Positions 7,196 to 13,555 of a stretch of 17,796 bases of DNA are shown piece after piece (position 1 is the first letter of the stretch; the number at the start of each line of letters is the position of its first letter). The notes under the pieces are model-generated. The model was not told the DNA's origin. It did not search any database and saw only the letters and a program-made list of their open reading frames with translations. Made by a program: the position numbers and the translations under genes. Origin of the DNA: an uncultured Collinsella sp. (GTDB lineage Bacteria; Actinomycetota; Coriobacteriia; Coriobacteriales; Coriobacteriaceae); NCBI GenBank assembly GCA_938023085.1, contig CALHDP010000067.1, forward strand, positions 1 to 17,796, read 5' to 3'.

Positions 7196-7558
7196 TTACT
7201 CCTTGGGGAAAACGAGGCCGTCGATGCAAACGTCAACACGCTCAACCTCAACGCCAACCTGGGCATCGATGGCAGCGACCACGGCAGCGCGAACGGCCTC
7301 GGCGAGTTTCTTGAACGGATAGCCAAAGAACACCACGACACGCACGGTGAGTGCGAGCTTGTCGCCAACGACCTCGGCCTCGACAGCCGGCTCGGAAGCC
7401 GGGGCCTTGGACGAGAGCATCATGGAGACAAGGTTGGTGGCAAGGTCCTTGACGCCAACGGAGGCGATGCCCTCGACATCCGACACGGCGCGCGAGACGA
7501 TGGCGGTCAAAACATCGGGCGAAATGCCGATGCCGTCAATCTTGATTTCCTGGGGCAT
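7196..7558 (-). CDS. Asp23/Gls24 family envelope stress response protein
   Basis: This 120-aa protein belongs to the Asp23/Gls24 (DUF322) family, small proteins of Gram-positive bacteria linked to cell-envelope homeostasis or stress. Family features are the start EIKIDGIGISPDVLTAIVSRAVSDVEGIASV, the central strand-rich LALTVRVVVFFGYPFKKLAEAVR and the end IDAQVGVEVERVDVCIDGLVF. There is no signal peptide or membrane segment. AGGAGGA precedes the ATG. The position between efp and nusB is the classical one in Firmicutes and suggests co-expression with translation and rRNA genes rather than a separate stress regulon. The exact biochemical role is unknown. Confidence 0.9.
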   Translation of the reverse strand: MPQEIKIDGIGISPDVLTAIVSRAVSDVEGIASVGVKDLATNLVSMMLSSKAPASEPAVEAEVVGDKLALTVRVVVFFGYPFKKLAEAVRAAVVAAIDAQVGVEVERVDVCIDGLVFPKE

Positions 7559-7582
7559 GAGTCCTCCTAGAAGAGTTGGTTG

Positions 7583-8146
7583 CTAGACGCGGGAGACGAA
7601 CTTGCCGTCGCGGGTGTCAACCTTGATGACCTCGCCCTCGTTGAGGTACATGGGGACCTGGATGACAGCGCCGGTGTCGATCGTGGCCGGCTTGGTGGAA
7701 CCCTGTACGGTATCGCCCTTAAAGCCCGGGTCGGTCTGGACGATGGTGGTCTCGATGAACATCGGCGGGGTCACGCCCATGAGCTCATCGTCGGCGAAGA
7801 GCAGCTGGCAGATGTCGTTCTCGCGCAGCCACTTGGAGTTCTCGCCCACCATGTCCTCGGGAACGGGAACCTGCTCATAGGACTCGTTGTCCATGAAGAT
7901 GTAGTCGGTGCCATCGTTGTAGAGGTACTGGAACTCACGGGTGGTGAGCATGACGCTCTCGAACTTGGTGCCGGCGTTGCAGGTGTTCTCGACGACGCGG
8001 CCGCTCTTGATGTCGCGGGTCTTGTAGCGCACAAACGCGCCGCCCTTGCCCGGCTTGACATGCTGGAACTCGACGATGGTGTAGACCTTGTCCTTGATAC
8101 GGAGACCGAGGCCGTTCTTGAAGTCGGCGGTAGAAATGGTAGGCAT
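7583..8146 (-). CDS. efp: Translation elongation factor P
   Basis: EF-P enters stalled ribosomes and promotes peptide bond formation at polyproline stretches. The 187-aa length is standard. The N-terminal KOW-like domain starts PTISTADFKNGLGLRIKDKVYTIVEF and carries the loop VKPGKGGAF, with Lys34 at the tip where EF-Ps are modified. Two OB-type domains follow, with the signature-like PATIDTGAVIQVPMYLNEGEVIKVDTRDGKFVSRV at the C-terminus. The start ATG 8144-8146 has AAAGG 6 bp upstream; an in-frame TTG at 8179 would add 11 residues unlike the family. It is the first gene of the operon and has its own promoter. No lysyltransferase for EF-P modification is seen in the window. Confidence 0.97.
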   Translation of the reverse strand: MPTISTADFKNGLGLRIKDKVYTIVEFQHVKPGKGGAFVRYKTRDIKSGRVVENTCNAGTKFESVMLTTREFQYLYNDGTDYIFMDNESYEQVPVPEDMVGENSKWLRENDICQLLFADDELMGVTPPMFIETTIVQTDPGFKGDTVQGSTKPATIDTGAVIQVPMYLNEGEVIKVDTRDGKFVSRV

Positions 8147-8203
8147 AGCGACCTTTCTTGTTATGGGCAGAACGCACAAGCGTCCAAATTACATACGACA
8201 GAA

Positions 8204-8209
8204 ATTATA
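8204..8209 (-). promoter_or_regulatory. -10 box of the efp operon promoter
   Basis: The minus strand reads GTGTATAATTTC, a perfect TATAAT, 57 bp before the efp ATG and downstream of the terminator of the upstream gene. The -35 region is GC-rich and has no obvious TTGACA match at 16-18 bp, so the -10 box carries most of the signal. It probably drives efp through recN. Confidence 0.55.
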
Positions 8210-8240
8210 CACTTGCAGACGGCGCCTGCGGCGAGCGCAT

Positions 8241-8283
8241 AAAAAGAGAACGCGGGGCGTCCGAATCGATTCGGACGCCCCGC
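8241..8283 (-). terminator. Strong intrinsic terminator after the Xaa-Pro peptidase gene
   Basis: Bases 8252-8283 are a 32-bp perfect palindrome beginning GCGGGGCGTCC and centred on AATCGATT. On the minus strand it is followed by GTTCTCTTTTT (8251 down to 8241), the U-rich tail expected of a rho-independent terminator. It lies 22 bp past the peptidase stop codon and isolates that gene from efp. On the plus side no T-run follows, so it acts in one direction. Confidence 0.88.
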
Positions 8284-8305
8284 CCCAAAAATCTATCGAA
8301 ATGGG

Positions 8306-9436
8306 CTAGCAATCGATGACGTGCAGGTCGTGCGGGGTCTTGGTGAAAGGCTCGTAGCCGTTCTCGGTGACCACGCCGTAATCCTCCAGGCGCACGCCGC
8401 CCACGCCGGGCAGGTAAACGCCGGGCTCCATGGTGACAACCGAGCCGATCGCGATGGTGTTCTTGCTGCGGTTGAAGTTGGGCAGCTCGTGGATGTCGAT
8501 ACCGACGCCGTGGCCCAGGCCATGATTGTAGTAATCGCCATAGCCGGCATCGCCGATGATCTTCTTGGAAAGCTTGAAGATGTCGTTACCCTCAACGCCC
8601 GGATGGATGGCGGCGACGCACTCCTCGTGCGTGCGGCGCACGAGCGCGTACAGGTCGAGCTGCTCCTGCGTGGGCTCGCCCATCACGACGGTGCGCGTCA
8701 TGTCGGAGCGGTAATCGCAGTAGCCCGCGCCGTAATCCATGAGAACGAAATCGCCCTTCTCGATCACGCGATCGCTCGGCACGGCATGCGGGTTGGCGGT
8801 GTTGGGACCGCTCGCCACGATGGAGCCGAAGGCAAGGCTGTCGGCGCCGTTGGCGAACATAAAGTTCTCGAGCTCGTTGCGAACCTGCTTCTCGGTCATA
8901 CCGGGCTTAATAAAGCCGAGCATATGCTGGAAAGCGGCATCGGTGATCGACTGCGCATGGCGCATAAGCTCAATCTCCTCGGCATCCTTGATGGCGCGCA
9001 TCTTGCGGATGTCGTCGTGCATCAGCGGTAGGATGCAGGCGACGGAACGGTCCTCCAGGCCGCGCTGAATACCCTGGTAGAAGTTAATCTGCATATCGTC
9101 CTCGACAGCACAGACACGGCACTTGTTAGCCGCAATCTTGCCGGCGACCCAGCCGGGGATGGTACCCTCGTCCATGTCGTAAACCCAGGGGCTGCCGGCG
9201 GGCGTGTTCTCCTCAAAGCTGTTGAGGTAGCGCGAGTCGGTATGGAACAGGCACTGGTCGGCCGTAATAAACGCCGCGTGCGGGAATTCAAAGGTGTAAT
9301 CGAAAACGCCCTTCACGCCCGTAAGCCAACGAAGATTGGCCTCGTCGCGCACCACGATGGCGTCGTAGCCACGCTCGGCCATCAGGGCACGGACACGCTC
9401 GATACGACCGGCAGGACCGGCAGCAAACTCAGACAT
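8306..9436 (-). CDS. Xaa-Pro aminopeptidase / M24-family metallopeptidase
   Basis: This 376-aa protein is a pita-bread-fold M24B peptidase that releases an N-terminal residue preceding proline from peptides in the cytoplasm. Residues about 10-140 form the creatinase-type N-terminal domain. The catalytic domain follows, with all five metal ligands visible: D234 (MDYGAG), D245 (SDMTRT), H309 (GLGHGVG), E337 (TMEPG) and E351 (RLED). The start ATG has AGAAAGGA at a normal distance. There is no signal peptide. It stands alone between a structured region upstream and a strong terminator downstream. The substrate is inferred from family only; prolidase activity is the alternative. Confidence 0.94.
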   Translation of the reverse strand: MSEFAAGPAGRIERVRALMAERGYDAIVVRDEANLRWLTGVKGVFDYTFEFPHAAFITADQCLFHTDSRYLNSFEENTPAGSPWVYDMDEGTIPGWVAGKIAANKCRVCAVEDDMQINFYQGIQRGLEDRSVACILPLMHDDIRKMRAIKDAEEIELMRHAQSITDAAFQHMLGFIKPGMTEKQVRNELENFMFANGADSLAFGSIVASGPNTANPHAVPSDRVIEKGDFVLMDYGAGYCDYRSDMTRTVVMGEPTQEQLDLYALVRRTHEECVAAIHPGVEGNDIFKLSKKIIGDAGYGDYYNHGLGHGVGIDIHELPNFNRSKNTIAIGSVVTMEPGVYLPGVGGVRLEDYGVVTENGYEPFTKTPHDLHVIDC

Positions 9437-9459
9437 GCAGATTCCTTTCTTGTTGTCTC

Positions 9460-9531
9460 TATATAGACGGGACGGGTCTCAACCGAACGACGGAATCGCA
9501 TGCGATCCGCAACCGATTGGAAACCCGCCCC
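9460..9531 (-). other. Structured RNA element between aroB-like gene and peptidase gene, with possible promoter
   Basis: Segments 9469-9480 and 9520-9531 form a 12-bp stem. On the minus-strand RNA both non-Watson-Crick positions are G-U wobbles, whereas on the plus strand they would be mismatches, which points to a minus-strand RNA structure. Inside, CGGA/TCCG and the perfect palindrome ATCGCATGCGAT (9495-9506) allow further pairing. No U-run follows, so it is not a canonical terminator. TATATA (9460-9465) lies 23 bp upstream of the peptidase ATG and could be a -10 box for that gene. Confidence 0.4.
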
Positions 9532-9568
9532 TCAACATGATACGAAAGAGGATGGAAGTCAATAAATC

Positions 9569-10678
9569 TTAGAGAAGTTCTTTGCGAGAAGCCAAGTAGG
9601 CGTGAGCATGGCGCTTAAGAACCTCGTCCTCAACGTTCGTTAGGCGAATGGCGCCGAGTGCCGCGGGCAGCGGCAACATGCTGCGGTTCGAGCGTGCAAA
9701 CTGCTGCTTGCGGAACTCCTCGATATATGCGGCAGACTCCAGATCGAAGGCAAGTTCCTCGATACCAAAGTCCTCCAAGCAGTCATCGACCTCAAAGACG
9801 TAATCGATATCGAAATCGCAGGCATCATGTGCAAGGCGTGCCTCAAAGCGAATGCCCTCGGACAACAGCTGGTAGGCAGGGGCCTGCGAAGCGGCATCGC
9901 CCAAGCAGGCGCGCAGGGTACGCTCCCCCGTCTTGCCAAAATCGAGCGCATGGCGAGCGCTCGGGCTCGTGGCCATCAGTACGTCCTTGCGGGCAGTCTG
10001 AGACCATTGAACGGCATTGACGAGCGCGACCTCCTCGCCCGCGAGAATCTCGGGGACGGTCTCAGTAAACTGATTCCAACGGGACTTACTGCTCGAAAGC
10101 ATGGTGCCAACAAGTACCACATAGCCGAGCTTGAGGTCCTCGGGGTCCGCCTCGCGAACAAGGTCGAGGTCACACACGACCAAGCCCGGTTCGGGACGGA
10201 ACGCGATAGCGGGAAGCGCATTCGACGACGAGGCAATGAGCGGCTTCATGGTCGTCGCGACCGTGAGCATGGCGTCAAAGGTCGTCGGCAGCAGCGCGCA
10301 CTCGGTTCGGCCACACCACTGGTTGGCGCACCAGCAAACAACCGAGCAGGAAGCGGCATCGCCAACGGCAACAACCAGGTCATCGCAGGTAATACCGTTA
10401 GCCGACAGTGCGCCAAAGACAGCATCGGCGTCAGCCAAGGTCGCGCCATCAGGCGAAACCTCGAGAGACAGCTGCGAGACGGCAAAGCCCGCATCGACCA
10501 GTGCATGATCGACGACCTCACCAAAGCGCTCAGACACGGCTGCATTCCAAACAACCATCGCACGCTTAGGCTTGCCCACAGCAGAGGCAAACATGCGCGA
10601 CAGCTCCTCATACGCGCCAAGCCCGACACGAACATCGACGCTGCGGTTTTGGAAATTGATGAGTTGACGGCGAATCAT
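9569..10678 (-). CDS. Degenerate 3-dehydroquinate synthase (AroB) homologue, probably inactive
   Basis: Real AroB converts DAHP to 3-dehydroquinate with NAD and a divalent metal (zinc). This uninterrupted 369-aa frame has AroB length and outline: an N-terminal NAD-domain pattern (VDVRVGLGAYEEL, KRAMVVWNAAV, SPDGATLADADAVFGAL), LLPTTFDAML at the place of QVPTTLLAQVD, and an all-helical C-terminal half. The functional residues are missing. The GGG-x-x-GD loop reads AVGDAASCS (104-112), the GGKT substrate loop reads TTMKP, the AEVIK glutamate region reads LGYVVL, and the NxGHTxGH zinc motif reads DFGKTGER (246-253). Six cysteines lie at 98-127. The start ATG 10676-10678 overlaps the aroK stop (ATGA), replacing a TTG 33 bp upstream. 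It is most likely a pseudoenzyme or repurposed protein; the family link itself is fairly secure from context and spacing. Confidence 0.75.
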   Translation of the reverse strand: MIRRQLINFQNRSVDVRVGLGAYEELSRMFASAVGKPKRAMVVWNAAVSERFGEVVDHALVDAGFAVSQLSLEVSPDGATLADADAVFGALSANGITCDDLVVAVGDAASCSVVCWCANQWCGRTECALLPTTFDAMLTVATTMKPLIASSSNALPAIAFRPEPGLVVCDLDLVREADPEDLKLGYVVLVGTMLSSSKSRWNQFTETVPEILAGEEVALVNAVQWSQTARKDVLMATSPSARHALDFGKTGERTLRACLGDAASQAPAYQLLSEGIRFEARLAHDACDFDIDYVFEVDDCLEDFGIEELAFDLESAAYIEEFRKQQFARSNRSMLPLPAALGAIRLTNVEDEVLKRHAHAYLASRKELL

Positions 10679-11208
10679 AGCAATCCACGCTCCAAAAGCA
10701 TCTCGGCACAAAGGTACGAAACATCCTCAAAGGACTTATTGCGGATATCGAGGGTAAGATCGGCAGCTTGGCGATACAGCGGACGTCGATGCTCGAACAG
10801 GCACGCCGCATGCTCAGGCGAGCGGAAATCGGGACGCGTGTCAGAGCGGCGGATCTGGCGCATCGAGTCCTCAAAGTCACCCTCAAGGTATACGCAGGTA
10901 CCCATCTGGTGCATGAGCTCGATATTGACCGGCGTCTCGACAATGCCGCCACCGCACGAAACCAGCAGGCTACGCTCACTTTGGAGCGAGCGGAGCGCCG
11001 AGGTTTCGAGCTCGCGAAAACGCTCCTCGCCCTCGGTCTCAAAAATCTCGGTTACCGATTTGCCGCAACGACGCACGACCAGGCGGTCGGTATCGATAAA
11101 CCGACGCTTGAACATGGTGCCCACGTTGCGCGCGAGCGTCGATTTACCCGCACCCAAAAACCCGATAAAAAAGATATGGTCGCAGCCGTGCTTGGTGTGC
11201 TGGGACAT
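10675..11208 (-). CDS. aroK: Shikimate kinase
   Basis: Shikimate kinase phosphorylates shikimate to shikimate 3-phosphate in the pathway to aromatic amino acids and folate. The 177-aa protein is complete. Walker A GFLGAGKS lies at 16-23, the acidic pair at FIDTD (D39, D41), the shikimate-binding arginine at RFRELE (R65), the glycine triad at SCGGGIV (86-88), the lid around RSDTRPDF, and the adenine/substrate arginines at RRPLYRQ (141-147). The start ATG is 8 bp after the yqeG stop, with AGG upstream. It overlaps the AroB-like gene by 4 bp, so the two are made together. Unlike its neighbour it keeps every residue expected for catalysis. Confidence 0.93.
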   Translation of the reverse strand: MSQHTKHGCDHIFFIGFLGAGKSTLARNVGTMFKRRFIDTDRLVVRRCGKSVTEIFETEGEERFRELETSALRSLQSERSLLVSCGGGIVETPVNIELMHQMGTCVYLEGDFEDSMRQIRRSDTRPDFRSPEHAACLFEHRRPLYRQAADLTLDIRNKSFEDVSYLCAEMLLERGLL

Positions 11209-11216
11209 GACGAAAC

Positions 11217-11714
11217 CTATTCCTCGCAGGGAAGGTCGCGCAGGGCCCGGCGCTCAAAAATACGGAAGATCTGCGTATACCACAGGTCCTGAGTTGCCTG
11301 CGGCTTTACCAAAATCGTATCGACGCCGGCAAAGTTACCGCTCCACACGTCCGTGTAGAGCTGATCACCGATCAGCACGGCCTCATCGGCCGTGGCACCC
11401 AGGCGCTTAAGGCCCGCTTTGAGGGCAAACGGCGCGGGCTTCATGGCATGGCTGATGGCCTCGAGCCCCAGCTCGCGCGCCGACGCCATAACCTGGTCGC
11501 GATGCCAGTTGTTGGACACCATGCACAGCTTAAAGCCCTTGGCATGGGCGGCCTCGAGCCAGGCAGAGACCGCAGCGGGTACCTGCTCGGTATCACGTGG
11601 CACCAGGGTATTATCGCGATCGAGCAGAATGGCGCGCTTGCCGTCGGCCCAAAGGGTATCGAGGTCGATGCGATCGACCGAGGCAACATATCGTTTGGGG
11701 CTAAATATCCTCAT
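11217..11714 (-). CDS. yqeG: YqeG-family HAD-superfamily (IIIA) phosphatase
   Basis: This 165-aa HAD-type hydrolase matches the YqeG family found in Firmicutes and Actinobacteria. Motif I is LLDRDNTLVP with the nucleophile and acid aspartates D32 and D34, motif II is MVSNN (65-69), the lysine is in HAMKPAP (K92), and motif III/IV is IGDQLYTDVWSGN (115-127). The start ATG 11712-11714 is one base after the mltG stop, with GGA upstream; the longer open frame reaching 11939 is only read-through of the other strand frame of mltG. Its substrate is unknown; in Bacillus it sits next to the ribosome-assembly GTPase yqeH, which is not present here. Confidence 0.9.
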   Translation of the reverse strand: MRIFSPKRYVASVDRIDLDTLWADGKRAILLDRDNTLVPRDTEQVPAAVSAWLEAAHAKGFKLCMVSNNWHRDQVMASARELGLEAISHAMKPAPFALKAGLKRLGATADEAVLIGDQLYTDVWSGNFAGVDTILVKPQATQDLWYTQIFRIFERRALRDLPCEE

Positions 11715-11715
11715 G

Positions 11716-13125
11716 CTAATTCCAAGACTGTTGGTGCTCTTCGTAGGTCTGAGAGAAATACTCCTCGTCCTGCGTAATGTAAAAATACAGGTCATCGGAG
11801 TCGGTGGGCTCAAGGGTTGCCTTGAGCGCCTCGAGCGACGGAGAGCAGATGGGCGTGGGCGGCAGCCCCTCATGCTTATAGGTGTTGTACGGACTATCGC
11901 TCTGCAGGTCTTCGGCGGTAACCTCGCCGCCGGTGACATACATCATGGTCGCATCGCTATTGAGGTAGCGAAGACCGTCGAGCTTGCCGGCAAGACGATT
12001 GTAAAACACCGAGGCGACATGCGCGCGCTGCTCAGCATTGAGGCCCTCGCGCTCAACGATCGAGGCAAGGTTAACGATGTCGTAATCGGACATCCCCACG
12101 CCGTAGCGCTCTTTAATCTTGGCCTCGCAACCGGCAAAATCGAGCGACTTGTACTCGGTGTTAAATTGATCGAGCATGGCGCGGATGACGTCATCGGCGC
12201 TCGGTTTCGTGCCCAGCGAATAGGTCTTGGGGAACAGGAAACCCTCAAGCGAATCATTCGCAGCGCCTTTGAGGAACGGATAGTCGTTCACATAATTGCT
12301 GGCCTTCGCCTGGTTGAGGAAGTCCTCTTTGGAGATGCTGTCGTACGCCTGGTCCACGCGATCGGCAACCTGGTTGACCGTAAGGCCCTCGGGAATCGTC
12401 AACGCATCGGAGCCAGCATTGGGTCCTTCAATAAGCTGCTGAACGACCTTGGTCGCATCCATAAGCGTCGTGAACGAGTACGTGCCGGGTTGAAGCGACA
12501 TGTCCGCGTTGAGCTTTTTGACCGCCGCGTAGTAATCCTTAGGATTCTCGACAATATGGTTCTCGGAGAGAATCGAGGCGATTGTGTCGCCCGACGCTCC
12601 ATCGGGAATCGTAACGGTAACCTGCTGGCCAGCGGTAACGCTCGCGTCCTCCCCGCCAAGCAAGCCCTTGACGGCCGGCACGGCGAAGATGGCGATAACA
12701 GCGAGAACGATAGCCGCAACCACAGCGCCGATAATCATAGGCACCGGCGAGCTTTTCTTTTGGGCGCCGCGCCGAGCATGCGTGTTATAGCTCGAACGCG
12801 CAGCCAGAGCCACGCCGTGCGTGCCGCGAGCGTGATGCGCGTGTGATTGAGGGGCCTGCGCGCGCTGGGTGGGTGCCTGTTGCTTAAAGCGGGCGCCGCC
12901 TGCGGGCTGGGCCGCTCGGGCGGCGGGCTGCCGGGCAGGACGACTAGCGGGCTGCTGGCCCGGACGCTGAGCGAGCTGCGCGAGGCGAGAGGAGGGCTGT
13001 GCCGGGCGTGCGGCAGATTGGGCCGCGCGCTGGGTCGACTGCACCGGACGCTGGCCGGACGGCACAGGGCGCGGCGCAGGCTGTCGTGTACGATTCGGCT
13101 GGCGCGGATCGGAAGCGTTAGACAT
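11716..13125 (-). CDS. mltG: Endolytic transglycosylase MltG (YceG family)
   Basis: MltG cleaves nascent glycan strands at the outer face of the membrane and so limits peptidoglycan chain length. The 469-aa protein has a cytoplasmic Pro/Gln/Ala/Arg-rich, probably disordered region (1-125), one transmembrane segment (about 129-151), a LysM-like segment (VTVTIPDGASGDTIASIL) and the YceG domain with EGFLFPKTY (294-302), the catalytic glutamate in LASIVEREG (E358) and YNTY...GLPPTPI (413-426). The start ATG 13123-13125 has the strong site GAGGAGGT and overlaps ruvX by 8 bp; a start 57 bp further upstream would lie deep inside ruvX. The long basic N-terminal region is typical of actinobacterial forms. 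Confidence 0.94.
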   Translation of the reverse strand: MSNASDPRQPNRTRQPAPRPVPSGQRPVQSTQRAAQSAARPAQPSSRLAQLAQRPGQQPASRPARQPAARAAQPAGGARFKQQAPTQRAQAPQSHAHHARGTHGVALAARSSYNTHARRGAQKKSSPVPMIIGAVVAAIVLAVIAIFAVPAVKGLLGGEDASVTAGQQVTVTIPDGASGDTIASILSENHIVENPKDYYAAVKKLNADMSLQPGTYSFTTLMDATKVVQQLIEGPNAGSDALTIPEGLTVNQVADRVDQAYDSISKEDFLNQAKASNYVNDYPFLKGAANDSLEGFLFPKTYSLGTKPSADDVIRAMLDQFNTEYKSLDFAGCEAKIKERYGVGMSDYDIVNLASIVEREGLNAEQRAHVASVFYNRLAGKLDGLRYLNSDATMMYVTGGEVTAEDLQSDSPYNTYKHEGLPPTPICSPSLEALKATLEPTDSDDLYFYITQDEEYFSQTYEEHQQSWN

Positions 13126-13546
13126 GCGATACCTCCTCGTTTTTGCGATCGAGCCATGTCTGCAAGAACAGGCTGGCGGCAATCATGTCAATCTTGCCCC
13201 TCATCTGCTTTTCGTTAAGTCCCTGTTCGCGCAGGATACGCTTAGCCTCTTGCGAGGACAGGCGCTCGTCCTCAAACTCCAGCGGAAGATCGAGCTCGTC
13301 GGCGATCTTTTGCGCCACGGCGGCAACGCGCTCGGCCTGGGGGCCGGGCTCGCCGGCCATGGTCAGGGGACGTCCGCTTACCAGGATGTCGGGCTCATAG
13401 TCCTCGACCAGGTAACGGAACGTCTTGGCCATACCAGTGACCTCGGCGGCCGGGAGCACCTTGACGGGCATCGCCATCTTGCCATCACGACTCGAGACGG
13501 CAATGCCGATCCTAGTCTCCCCTATGTCCAGCGCGAGCGCGACCAC
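13118..13546 (-). CDS. ruvX: RuvX / YqgF-family Holliday junction resolvase-like protein, pre-16S rRNA nuclease
   Basis: This 142-aa RNase H-fold protein is the YqgF/RuvX family member involved in maturation of the 16S rRNA 5' end and once proposed as a junction resolvase. The catalytic pattern is present: ALDIGETRIGIAVSS with Asp7, a central LPLEFEDERLSS acid strand, and KIDMIAASLFLQ near the C-terminus. The start is GTG 13544-13546, 9 bp after the alaS stop, without a strong Shine-Dalgarno, so translation may depend on coupling with alaS. The alaS-ruvX-mltG order is common in Gram-positive bacteria. Confidence 0.93.
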   Translation of the reverse strand: MVALALDIGETRIGIAVSSRDGKMAMPVKVLPAAEVTGMAKTFRYLVEDYEPDILVSGRPLTMAGEPGPQAERVAAVAQKIADELDLPLEFEDERLSSQEAKRILREQGLNEKQMRGKIDMIAASLFLQTWLDRKNEEVSHV

Positions 13547-13555
13547 GGCGACTAC

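Noticed and set aside
9827..11410. 527-codon plus-strand open frame opposite aroB-like and aroK genes
   Set aside because: Changes composition abruptly along its length, has no ribosome site and no domain; aroK on the other strand is clear. It also does not explain the divergence of the AroB-like protein, which is a continuous coupled frame.
11715..11939. 75-residue N-terminal extension of the YqeG frame
   Set aside because: It overlaps mltG on the same strand in another frame, is Arg/Pro/Ser-rich without family similarity, and the ATG at 11712-11714 with an adjacent ribosome site gives the normal YqeG length.
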